Assembly: GCA_016764835.1 (NCBI GenBank)
Contig: JAESRD010000318.1
Coordinates: forward strand, 1 to 9,343
Direction of reading: 5' to 3'
Source of the DNA: Paracoccaceae bacterium
Lineage (GTDB): Bacteria; Pseudomonadota; Alphaproteobacteria; Rhodobacterales; Rhodobacteraceae
Length of the DNA stretch: 9,343 nt
Numbering within the stretch: the stretch's first letter is position 1; every line of letters starts with the position of its first letter. Both the position numbers and the translations under genes were made by a program. Under the pieces are notes generated by a model. The model saw only the letters and a list, made by a program, of their open reading frames with translations, had not been told where the DNA came from and made no database searches. Shown here piece by piece: positions 1 to 6,063 of this stretch.

Positions 1-1
1 A

Positions 2-3000
2 GATGCCGGTGATGCGGCAGACGGCTCAAACGATGACCTGATTGAGGCAGGCGCTGGCAATGACACGGTCACGGCCGGCGACGGCAATGATGTAATTTAT
101 GGCGGTACCGGAGATGATGACATTTCGGGCGGCGCGGGCGATGATACATTTGTGGTCGAAGACAGTTTTGGCAATGATACGATCACCGGCGGCGAAACCG
201 GCGAAGGCAATGGCGACACGCTCGATCTGTCGGCCACGACCACCGGTGTTACCCTTGATCTAACTGATGCCAATGCGGAAACCGGCAGCATCAGCGACGG
301 CACCGACACGGCCAATTTCACCGAAATTGAGAACATAACTCTTGGCGGCGGCGCCGATACGATCATTCTGGCCGATGGCTCGGGCGCAGACACGGTTAGC
401 GGCTTTGCGATCCCGACCGATCTTGGCGGCGGCAATTGGGCAGGCATTGACCAGCTCGATGTCTCTGGCCTGACAGATGCGGGCGGCGATCCGGTCAACA
501 CCGGTGATGTTGTCATCAGCGAAGATATTGGCGGCAATGCCGTGCTGACTTTCCCTAACGGCGAAAGCATCACCCTGATCGGCGTCGATAGCGACGTAAT
601 CAATAACTCGTCTATCCTTGAGGCAATGGGTATCCCGACCGCGCGCGACAACACGGTTGAAGGTACCAGCGGCGACGATGAGATCAACGTGTTCTACAAC
701 CTCGACCCTGAAGGCGACATGGTCGATGCGGGAGACGGCCCAGGCGGCACGAATGACGACCTGATCGAAGCATATGGCGGCAATGACACTGCCTTTGGCG
801 GCGTCGGTGACGACACGGTCTATGGCGGCGCGGGTCATGACACGCTGCACGGCGAGGCCGGCAATGACACGCTGTTTGGCGAGGCTGATAATGATGATCT
901 GATCGGCGGCGACGGCGATGACACCATCTATGGCGGCACCGGCGATGATACGGTTAACGGCCAAGCGGGCAATGATATCCTCTATGGTGGCGACGGCGTT
1001 GACCTGATGGAATCAGGCAGCGGCAACGATGTCGCTTACGGCGGCGGCGGCGAAGACAGCATTAACGGCGATCTGGGCAATGACACCGTTTATGGTGGCG
1101 CGGGCAATGACTATGTCCGCGGCTCATATGGCAATGATACCGTTTATGGCGGCGAGGGCGATGATTTCGTCTGGGGCGGCTATGGTGACGACGTGCTTGT
1201 GGCCGAAAACGACTTTGGCAATGACACATTCGTTGGCGAAGAAGAGGAAGAAGTTTACGGCGATACGCTCGATCTGAGCGCCATAACCGATGATCTGACC
1301 ATTGATCTGAGCGGCGGCAATGCCGAGGTCGGCACGTTTACCGACGGCACGTTTACGGCGACATTCGAAGACATTGAGCATATCCAGCTGAGCAGCGGCA
1401 CTGATACGCTGATCTTGGCAGATGGCAGCGGCGCTGACCGTGTGCTTGGCTTTGCAGCCCCGGTTGATGCCGGCGGCGGTGCTTATACGGGCCAAGACCA
1501 GCTTGATGTGACTGGCCTGACAGATGCGGGCGGCGCGCCGGTCAATACCGGCGATGTCACCGTCACTGATGATGGCTCTGGCAATGCGGTGCTGACCTTC
1601 CCGAATGGTGAGAGCATAACGCTTGTTGGCGTGGCCCCGGCCGATGTGACCAGTCCGGCCCAGCTGGCAGCCCTTGGTATTCCGTCCCCCGACTATACCG
1701 TGTCTGGCACGGCGGGCGACGACACGATTGATGCCGCCTATACCGGCGACCCTGACGGCGACATGGTCGATGCCGAAGACGCGGCTGACAGCTCAAACGA
1801 CGATATCATCGAGGCAGGCGCTGGCAGTGACACGGTTAATGCGGGCGACGGCAATGACCTGATCCTTGGCGAAGCAGGCAATGACCAGATTTATGGCGGC
1901 ACCGGCGACGACAGCGCTTACGGCGGCACAGGCGACGATGCGCTGTTTGGCCTTGATGGCGATGACACATTGTTCGGTGGCGCAGGCAGCGACGCGCTGA
2001 CCGGTGGCGCTGGCAATGACGATCTTTACGGTGGCGACGACTTTGACCGCTTCGATCTGGCCAACGGCTTTGGCACAGACACAATCACTGGTGGTGAGGG
2101 CGGCTCTGACGCCGACTTTATCAATGCGGCGGCCCTAACGGCTGACACCACAGTCACCTATTCTGGCGACGAGGCTGGCACGCTGACCGATGGCACCAGC
2201 ACCGCAACCTTTAGCGAGATTGAGGCAATGTCGCTTGGCGGCGGAGATGACACAGTTGACGCCTCAGCCGCGACAAACGGTATTGTCATGGCCTCAGGCG
2301 ACGGCAATGACAGCATTATCGGCAGCGATGGCGCAGATTTGGTCATGGCAGGCGCGGGCAATGACACTGTCACCGGCGGCGACGGCGCTGACACGGTGGT
2401 CGGCGGCGCGGGCGATGACACGGTAACCGTGGCCCAAGGCGATAGTGTTTCGGGCGATGACGGCGACGATCTGTTCATCCTTGAAGACCGCGGCGAGAGC
2501 GGCACTGGCACGATCACCGTTGATGGCGGCACGGGCAACGAGACCGGCGGCGACACGCTTCAGCTCGGCACAGCTGCCGATCTGTCAACGCTTGTCGCGG
2601 TAGATGATGGCTCCGGCAGTTTCTCCGGCTCGGTTACGCTGGATGATGGCTCTACGCTCAACTTTACTGACATTGAAAATATCATCTGTTTTACACCCGG
2701 CACCCAAATCGCCACCCCCCAAGGCGCGCGCGCTATTGAGGGTCTGGCGATCGGTGATCTGGTGGTCACACGGGACCACGGGCTTAAGCCAATCCGCTGG
2801 ATTGGTAAGCGCAAGGTTCCTGCTAGAGGCCGGTTCGCACCTGTTAAGTTGCGCGCCGGCACCTGCGCCGGTCTGGAGCGAGATCTGCTCGTTTCGCCCC
2901 AGCACCGGATGCTATTCCAAGGCTACAAGGCCGAGCTGCTGTTTGGCACATCAGAAGTGTTGGTCCCGGCCAAACACCTGATCGACGGCCTTGCTGTCAC

Positions 3001-3253
3001 CCAAGAACAGGGCGGCGAGGTCACCTATATTCACATATTGTTTGACCAGCATGAGGTGATCTATGCCGAAGGCGCGGCAACTGAGAGCTTCCACCCCGGC
3101 GAGATCGGGCTTGACGCGGTCACTGCCGAGGCGCGCGAAGAGTTGTTTGCGCTGTTCCCAGAGCTGCGGGCCTTGCCGATGTCATATGGCAAATCAGCCC
3201 GCCGCTCACTCCGCGTCAATGAGGCACGATTGATCAGAGCCTTGGACAAATAG
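2..3253 (+). CDS. RTX (haemolysin-type calcium-binding) repeat protein with C-terminal Hint domain, 5'-truncated
   Basis: The frame is open from base 2 to the TAG at 3251-3253, giving 1083 visible residues; the true start lies upstream. The protein is very acidic and has about 34 Gly-Asp-rich nonapeptides of the GGxGxDxhx type in four blocks, roughly nt 47-210, 773-1255, 1813-2050 and 2296-2480. In this family such repeats bind Ca2+ as parallel beta-rolls after export, usually by a type I secretion system. Between the blocks lie related spacer domains (nt 212-724 and 1259-1768, with shortened versions later). A phrase resembling F-T-E-I-E-N-I occurs four times. The last copy runs straight into Cys896 (nt 2687), where a Hint domain of about 188 residues begins. 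No signal peptide can be assessed. No transporter gene is in view. The role (surface layer, adhesin or other secreted protein) cannot be told from sequence. Family assignment is secure; function is inferred. Confidence 0.93.
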   Translation, partial: DAGDAADGSNDDLIEAGAGNDTVTAGDGNDVIYGGTGDDDISGGAGDDTFVVEDSFGNDTITGGETGEGNGDTLDLSATTTGVTLDLTDANAETGSISDGTDTANFTEIENITLGGGADTIILADGSGADTVSGFAIPTDLGGGNWAGIDQLDVSGLTDAGGDPVNTGDVVISEDIGGNAVLTFPNGESITLIGVDSDVINNSSILEAMGIPTARDNTVEGTSGDDEINVFYNLDPEGDMVDAGDGPGGTNDDLIEAYGGNDTAFGGVGDDTVYGGAGHDTLHGEAGNDTLFGEADNDDLIGGDGDDTIYGGTGDDTVNGQAGNDILYGGDGVDLMESGSGNDVAYGGGGEDSINGDLGNDTVYGGAGNDYVRGSYGNDTVYGGEGDDFVWGGYGDDVLVAENDFGNDTFVGEEEEEVYGDTLDLSAITDDLTIDLSGGNAEVGTFTDGTFTATFEDIEHIQLSSGTDTLILADGSGADRVLGFAAPVDAGGGAYTGQDQLDVTGLTDAGGAPVNTGDVTVTDDGSGNAVLTFPNGESITLVGVAPADVTSPAQLAALGIPSPDYTVSGTAGDDTIDAAYTGDPDGDMVDAEDAADSSNDDIIEAGAGSDTVNAGDGNDLILGEAGNDQIYGGTGDDSAYGGTGDDALFGLDGDDTLFGGAGSDALTGGAGNDDLYGGDDFDRFDLANGFGTDTITGGEGGSDADFINAAALTADTTVTYSGDEAGTLTDGTSTATFSEIEAMSLGGGDDTVDASAATNGIVMASGDGNDSIIGSDGADLVMAGAGNDTVTGGDGADTVVGGAGDDTVTVAQGDSVSGDDGDDLFILEDRGESGTGTITVDGGTGNETGGDTLQLGTAADLSTLVAVDDGSGSFSGSVTLDDGSTLNFTDIENIICFTPGTQIATPQGARAIEGLAIGDLVVTRDHGLKPIRWIGKRKVPARGRFAPVKLRAGTCAGLERDLLVSPQHRMLFQGYKAELLFGTSEVLVPAKHLIDGLAVTQEQGGEVTYIHILFDQHEVIYAEGAATESFHPGEIGLDAVTAEAREELFALFPELRALPMSYGKSARRSLRVNEARLIRALDK
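212..724 (+). repeat. Intragenic spacer-domain repeat, copy 1
   Basis: This codes for about 171 residues from G-D-T-L-D-L-S to G-D-M-V. It matches copy 2 (1259-1768) along its whole length. Shared runs include ILADGSGAD, LTDAGG, PVNTGDV and NAVLTFPNGESITL, with a GIP turn near the end (nt 629). The domain contains no RTX nonapeptides and looks like a separate beta-rich module between two calcium-binding blocks. The start of the window (nt 2 onward) matches the stretch that follows this domain, so a further copy probably lies just upstream. Confidence 0.85.
1259..1768 (+). repeat. Intragenic spacer-domain repeat, copy 2
   Basis: This is the second copy of the spacer domain, offset 1047 bp from copy 1 at its start and 1044 bp at the G-D-M-V-D-A motif (nt 716 versus 1760). 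It is diverged at DNA level but clearly homologous at protein level. It is preceded by a short run of five glutamates (nt about 1237-1254) where copy 1 has a glycine/threonine-rich stretch. Later partial relatives (nt about 2080-2270, and 2551-2686 leading into the Hint domain) keep the D-G-T-x-T-A-x-F-x-E-I-E core. Confidence 0.85.
2687..3250 (+). other. Hint (hedgehog/intein-type) domain, C-terminal part of the RTX protein
   Basis: This is the coding segment for the last 188 residues of the RTX protein. It begins with C-F-T-P-G-T-x-I-A-T-P, the typical first block of bacterial Hint domains, in which the cysteine is the nucleophile for an N-to-S acyl shift. Further family-like blocks are I-G-D-L-V-V-T-R-D-H-G near nt 2750-2782, P-I-R-W-I-G just after it, and S-P-Q-H-R-M-L near nt 2894-2914. 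The tail (A-R-R-S-L-R-V-N-E-A-R-L) also resembles the ends of Rhodobacterales RTX-Hint proteins. The glycine/aspartate repetition stops abruptly at the cysteine, which marks the domain border. By family knowledge such domains can self-cleave; whether this one does is inference. Confidence 0.85.
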
Positions 3254-3254
3254 C

Positions 3255-3272
3255 CTGCCCCTGCGGGGGCAG
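3255..3272. terminator. Hairpin between convergent genes, possible bidirectional terminator
   Basis: A perfect 7-bp GC stem (CTGCCCC / GGGGCAG) with a TGCG loop begins 2 bp after the stop codon of the RTX gene and lies 22 bp past the stop of the convergent hydrolase gene. The position is right for a terminator shared by both genes. No clear T-run follows on either strand, so an intrinsic terminator of the classic type is not certain. Confidence 0.5.
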
Positions 3273-3294
3273 CGGCCTACGAAGGCGGCAGGTT

Positions 3295-4071
3295 TCAGGC
3301 GCTCTTTAGCTGGCCAATTTTGCCGCGCTTAGACCAACCAAGCGCCGCCGCGCCAAAGCTTTCAAACAGCGGTTTGGAAACCGGGTCATTTACCGCGTTC
3401 CATTCCGGATGCCACTGCACTGAAATTGCGTAGCCCGGCGCGCCTTCAATATAGATCGCCTCTGGGGTGCCATCTGGTGCCCTGCCATCAATCACCACCC
3501 GGCGCCCGGCCTCGTTTATGCCCTGCCCGTGCAGCGAATTGGTCATCACCTTTTGCGCGCCAAATATCCGGTGGAACGGGCCGCCTTCGGTCAAGGTCAC
3601 CTCGTGGCGCAGGGCGAACTTTTCTTCCAGCGTGCCGTCTGGTGGCATACGGTGGTTGTCGCGGCCCGGCAGATCGCGGATCTCGGGGGAGAGCGAGCCA
3701 CCCATGGCGACATTGACCTCTTGAAACCCACGGCACACACCAAGAAACGGTTGGCCACGCTCGATACAGGCGCGCACCAGCGGCAGCACGATCTTGTCTC
3801 TGGCCCGGTCAAACGCCCCATGCGCCGGGCTCTCGGCCTCGCCGTATTCTTCGGGGTGCACATTGGGCCGCCCGCCGGTGAGTAAGAAGCCGTCGCAACA
3901 GTCAAGCAAATCAGCGACATCAAGCAGCGCCGGATCGGCGGGAATGATCAGCGGCACGCAGCCGGCCGCTTGGGCAATAGCTGAAGAGTTCATCTCTCCG
4001 CTGCCGTGCACGACATAGGTATCGCTGATCACATGGATATTGCCGATAATGCCAATAACAGGGCGGCTCAT
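3295..4071 (-). CDS. Class I glutamine amidotransferase-like hydrolase, peptidase C26 / PuuD type (putative gamma-glutamyl-gamma-aminobutyrate hydrolase)
   Basis: This 258-residue protein is close in length to E. coli PuuD. The triad is visible: Cys113 in the nucleophile elbow L-G-V-C-R-G-F-Q, and His221 and Glu223 in Q-W-H-P-E-W. The N-terminal R-P-V-I-G-I-I-G-N and the D-G-F-L-L-T-G-G stretch are typical of the C26 family. Members hydrolyse gamma-glutamyl amides; PuuD releases GABA from gamma-glutamyl-GABA in putrescine catabolism. The exact substrate here is unknown because no other puu genes are in view. The ATG at 4071 is preferred because GGAGA lies 7 nt upstream; an in-frame codon 12 codons earlier would add a non-family extension and has no better ribosome site. 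The protein should be cytoplasmic. The gene is divergent from the DUF1479 gene and convergent with the RTX gene. Confidence 0.88.
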   Translation of the reverse strand: MSRPVIGIIGNIHVISDTYVVHGSGEMNSSAIAQAAGCVPLIIPADPALLDVADLLDCCDGFLLTGGRPNVHPEEYGEAESPAHGAFDRARDKIVLPLVRACIERGQPFLGVCRGFQEVNVAMGGSLSPEIRDLPGRDNHRMPPDGTLEEKFALRHEVTLTEGGPFHRIFGAQKVMTNSLHGQGINEAGRRVVIDGRAPDGTPEAIYIEGAPGYAISVQWHPEWNAVNDPVSKPLFESFGAAALGWSKRGKIGQLKSA

Positions 4072-4283
4072 ACACTCATCTCCATAGCTAGCCTCGCCCA
4101 ATGCCAAAAAAACAGGCGCAAGCGATATTTACCATATAATAGTGAAGCAAAACTCACATAGCCAGACAGTATTGGTTCTGTTTGACCCCGGCAAAACATT
4201 CGTGCCAAGATTTCTTATGCCTGCCAAATTGGCGCAAATACCCTATAGCCTACTCATTAGGCAGGACCGCAAAGGACAAAAAT
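4072..4283. promoter_or_regulatory. Divergent intergenic region between the C26 hydrolase and DUF1479 genes
   Basis: This 212-bp spacer must carry promoters for both flanking genes. Part of it is clearly AT-rich and includes a perfect TATAAT (4135-4140, + strand), but I could not pair it with a good -35 element. Two small symmetric elements lie in the half next to DUF1479. One is the odd palindrome GCCAAATTGGC at 4223-4233. The other is a GCCTA/TAGGC stem with a 5-nt loop at 4248-4262, ending 9 bp before the DUF1479 ribosome site. A 12-bp sequence, TTTGACCCCGGC, occurs at 4181-4192 and again inside the DUF1479 gene at 4290-4301. Exact promoter positions are not determined. Confidence 0.5.
4272..4276 (+). 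promoter_or_regulatory. Ribosome binding site that sets the DUF1479 start
   Basis: AAGGA lies 7 nt before the ATG at 4284. It supports that ATG over a TTG at 4182 in the same open frame, which lacks a comparable site and would add 34 residues unlike the family. Confidence 0.75.
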
Positions 4284-5513
4284 ATGGAATTTGACCCCGG
4301 CCTATATATCAAGAAAACCAAACGCGCCCTGACCGCGCGCCACGATGTTAAAACCAGCTTTGCGCGGCTGTCAGACCGGGTTGAGCGTGAGATTGACGGG
4401 GTGCTGAACGAGATCGCCAAAGGCGGCAGCGCAATACCTGAGATCAGCTTCAAATCGGTTGAAAGCGGCTCAGTCAGTTCGACCCAATCGGCCGAAATCA
4501 AACGCAAGGGCTGCGTGATCATTCGCGGAGTGTTCTCAACCCAGCAGGCCGAGAGCTGGAACCAAGAGCTGGGCGAGTATATCGACGAGAACGACTATTA
4601 CATCTTGGCCAAAGAAAAGGCCGGTATCGACAAATATTTCAGTCAGCTCGATGATGCTGTGCCGCAGATTTTTGGCCTCTATTGGTCGCGCCCGCAGGTC
4701 AATGCCCGCCAAGCCGTGACAATGGCGCAGACCAAGCAATATCTTAACAAGCTATGGGATATTTCGGGGCCAATGGGCGCAGAGTTCAACCCAGACCTCG
4801 ACTATACCTATGCCGACCGCACCCGGCGGCGCCAACCCGGCGACACAACTTTAGGCCTCAGTCCGCACATGGATGCAGGCTCATACGAGCGCTGGCTCGA
4901 CCCTGCTTATCAGGCGGTTTACGGCGCGGTATTCGATGGCCATTGGGAAGAGTACGACCCGTGGCGCGCCCGCTACCGCACCCAAACCCGAGAATATGAC
5001 AGCCCGGCTGTCGGCTCAATGTTTCGCACATTTCAGGGCTGGACCGGGCTGACAGAGCAAGGCCCCGGCGGCGGCACGCTGCAGCTGGTCCCCTCCGTTA
5101 TGTCCATGCCCTATATGCTGCTGCGCGCGCTGCAAGACGACATTGCCGATGATGATCTTTGCGGTGCAGCGCCGGGCCGTGCGCTCAGCGCAGCACCCGA
5201 ATACCACGCCGACCTGCTGCGCGGGTTGATCACAATCCCAAGCGTCTATCCCGGTGACACAGTCTGGTGGCACACCGACATCATCCACGCCGTTGAGAAC
5301 GCGAACACTTCAGAAAACTGGGCTAATGTCATCTATATTGGTGCCTCGCCTGCTTGCAAAAAGAACCAAGCCTTTGCCTTGCGCCAGTCTCAGGCATTCT
5401 TGTCAGGCAAATCATCGCCAGACTTTGCGCCCGAAGATTATGAGATCGGCTTTAAGAACCGGGCGACGATGGATGACCTGACCGAGCTTGGCCGCAAACA
5501 AATGGGCTTTTAA
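4284..5513 (+). CDS. DUF1479 (YbiU-type) protein, putative Fe(II)/2-oxoglutarate-dependent oxygenase
   Basis: This 409-residue protein is near the length of E. coli YbiU. The family-like core includes K-R-K-G-C-V-I-I-R-G-V-F (residues 73-84), F-G-L-Y-W-S-R-P-Q (130-138) and P-G-D-T-V-W-W-H (323-330). A plausible metal site is H195-x-D197 in L-S-P-H-M-D-A-G-S. The distal histidine would be in W-W-H-T-D-I-I-H, with H335 the better candidate by analogy with phytanoyl-CoA-type oxygenases and H330 the alternative. These features fit the double-stranded beta-helix oxygenase fold. The substrate is unknown; the family is poorly characterised. No signal peptide or membrane segment is seen, so the protein should be cytoplasmic. 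It is transcribed away from the gamma-glutamyl hydrolase gene, so the two may share control. Family call is confident; enzymatic activity is inferred. Confidence 0.88.
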   Translation: MEFDPGLYIKKTKRALTARHDVKTSFARLSDRVEREIDGVLNEIAKGGSAIPEISFKSVESGSVSSTQSAEIKRKGCVIIRGVFSTQQAESWNQELGEYIDENDYYILAKEKAGIDKYFSQLDDAVPQIFGLYWSRPQVNARQAVTMAQTKQYLNKLWDISGPMGAEFNPDLDYTYADRTRRRQPGDTTLGLSPHMDAGSYERWLDPAYQAVYGAVFDGHWEEYDPWRARYRTQTREYDSPAVGSMFRTFQGWTGLTEQGPGGGTLQLVPSVMSMPYMLLRALQDDIADDDLCGAAPGRALSAAPEYHADLLRGLITIPSVYPGDTVWWHTDIIHAVENANTSENWANVIYIGASPACKKNQAFALRQSQAFLSGKSSPDFAPEDYEIGFKNRATMDDLTELGRKQMGF

Positions 5514-5520
5514 CACAACA

Positions 5521-5552
5521 TGGCCACGGGCTGGTTTTCCACCCCGTGGCCA
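5521..5552. terminator. Strong hairpin between convergent DUF1479 and glcG genes
   Basis: TGGCCACGGG (5521-5530) is the exact reverse complement of 5543-5552, giving a perfect 10-bp stem. Inside it, TGG/CCA can pair further around a TTTT loop after a C-C mismatch. It lies 7 bp past the DUF1479 stop and 59 bp past the glcG stop, so it can serve both strands. A run of T is absent (AAATTCTCT follows on the + strand), so it may act as a weak terminator or as a 3'-end mRNA stabiliser. Confidence 0.6.
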
Positions 5553-5611
5553 AATTCTCTACCGGCGGCAAGCCAGTCAAGGCGGCGCGCCGCCGCGCCC
5601 TTGTGGTGCGG

Positions 5612-6040
5612 TTAAGCGTCGCCTTTCAGCCCTGCGGCGGCAATGCCCGCCAGCGCCGCTTCAGCGTCATTGTCTGACGTGTCGCCGGTCACACCGACCG
5701 CGCCAATAACCGCGCCGTCTGCACCTTTGAGCAGCACGCCGCCCGGCACAGGCACAACCTGCCCGCCAAATGCACCATTCACCGCCGCCATAAAGTAAGC
5801 CTGCGCCTCGGCGCGCGCCATCTGCGCTGAGCCCGGCATGCCGAGCATCACCGCGCCATATGCCTTGCCATGGGCAATGGTAAACCGGCCCGGACTGGCA
5901 CCATCTTCACGCTCAAACGCCTGCACATGGCCACCCGCATCAAGCACGACGACAGAGAGCGGCTTTAGCCCCATCTCGTGGCCCTTTGCCAAAGTACCGG
6001 CAATAATTGTCCGCGCTTGCTCTATTGAAACTTTACTCAT
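5612..6040 (-). CDS. glcG: GlcG/HbpS-like protein (DUF336 family)
   Basis: This 142-residue protein is close to E. coli GlcG in length. It has the family marks: S-V-V-V-L-D-A-G-G-H (residues 29-38), T-I-A-H-G-K-A-Y-G-A (54-63), a P-G-G turn (99-101) and V-I-G-A-V-G-V-T-G-D (111-120), with D125 before an alanine-rich C-terminal helix. GlcG sits in the E. coli glycolate operon but its biochemical role is unsettled; the related HbpS binds haem and senses redox stress. The ATG at 6040 is chosen because AAGGA lies 7 nt upstream. An in-frame GTG at 6058 would only add six residues and start 5 bp after the glcB stop. The gene is 23 bp downstream of malate synthase, so the two are very likely co-transcribed. 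Confidence 0.9.
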   Translation of the reverse strand: MSKVSIEQARTIIAGTLAKGHEMGLKPLSVVVLDAGGHVQAFEREDGASPGRFTIAHGKAYGAVMLGMPGSAQMARAEAQAYFMAAVNGAFGGQVVPVPGGVLLKGADGAVIGAVGVTGDTSDNDAEAALAGIAAAGLKGDA

Positions 6041-6047
6041 CGGTTTA

Positions 6048-6052
6048 TCCTT
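6048..6052 (-). promoter_or_regulatory. Ribosome binding site that sets the glcG start
   Basis: AAGGA on the minus strand stands 7 nt before the ATG at 6040. It lies in the 23-bp gap after the glcB stop and overlaps the codons that a GTG start at 6058 would use, which argues for the ATG. Confidence 0.7.
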
Positions 6053-6063
6053 CTTCACTTAAA

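Noticed and set aside
97..964. Long minus-strand open frames opposite the RTX gene
   Set aside because: They arise from the biased, repetitive GGC-GAT-type codon pattern of the RTX gene. Their translations are low-complexity or repeat-mirrored and have no ribosome sites or family features.
2..2686. Tandem DNA repeats resembling a CRISPR or minisatellite array
   Set aside because: The periodicity is 27 bp, in frame, with diverged copies encoding GGxGxDxhx nonapeptides. There are no identical repeats with unique spacers and no cas genes.
4135..4140. Perfect TATAAT as the DUF1479 promoter -10
   Set aside because: No acceptable -35 element is found 16-18 bp upstream on the + strand, and the stretch is simply AT-rich, so it is noted but not called as a promoter.
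4182..4283. TTG start giving DUF1479 34 more residues
   Set aside because: There is no matching ribosome site, the added part does not look like the family N-terminus, and the ATG at 4284 has AAGGA at ideal spacing.
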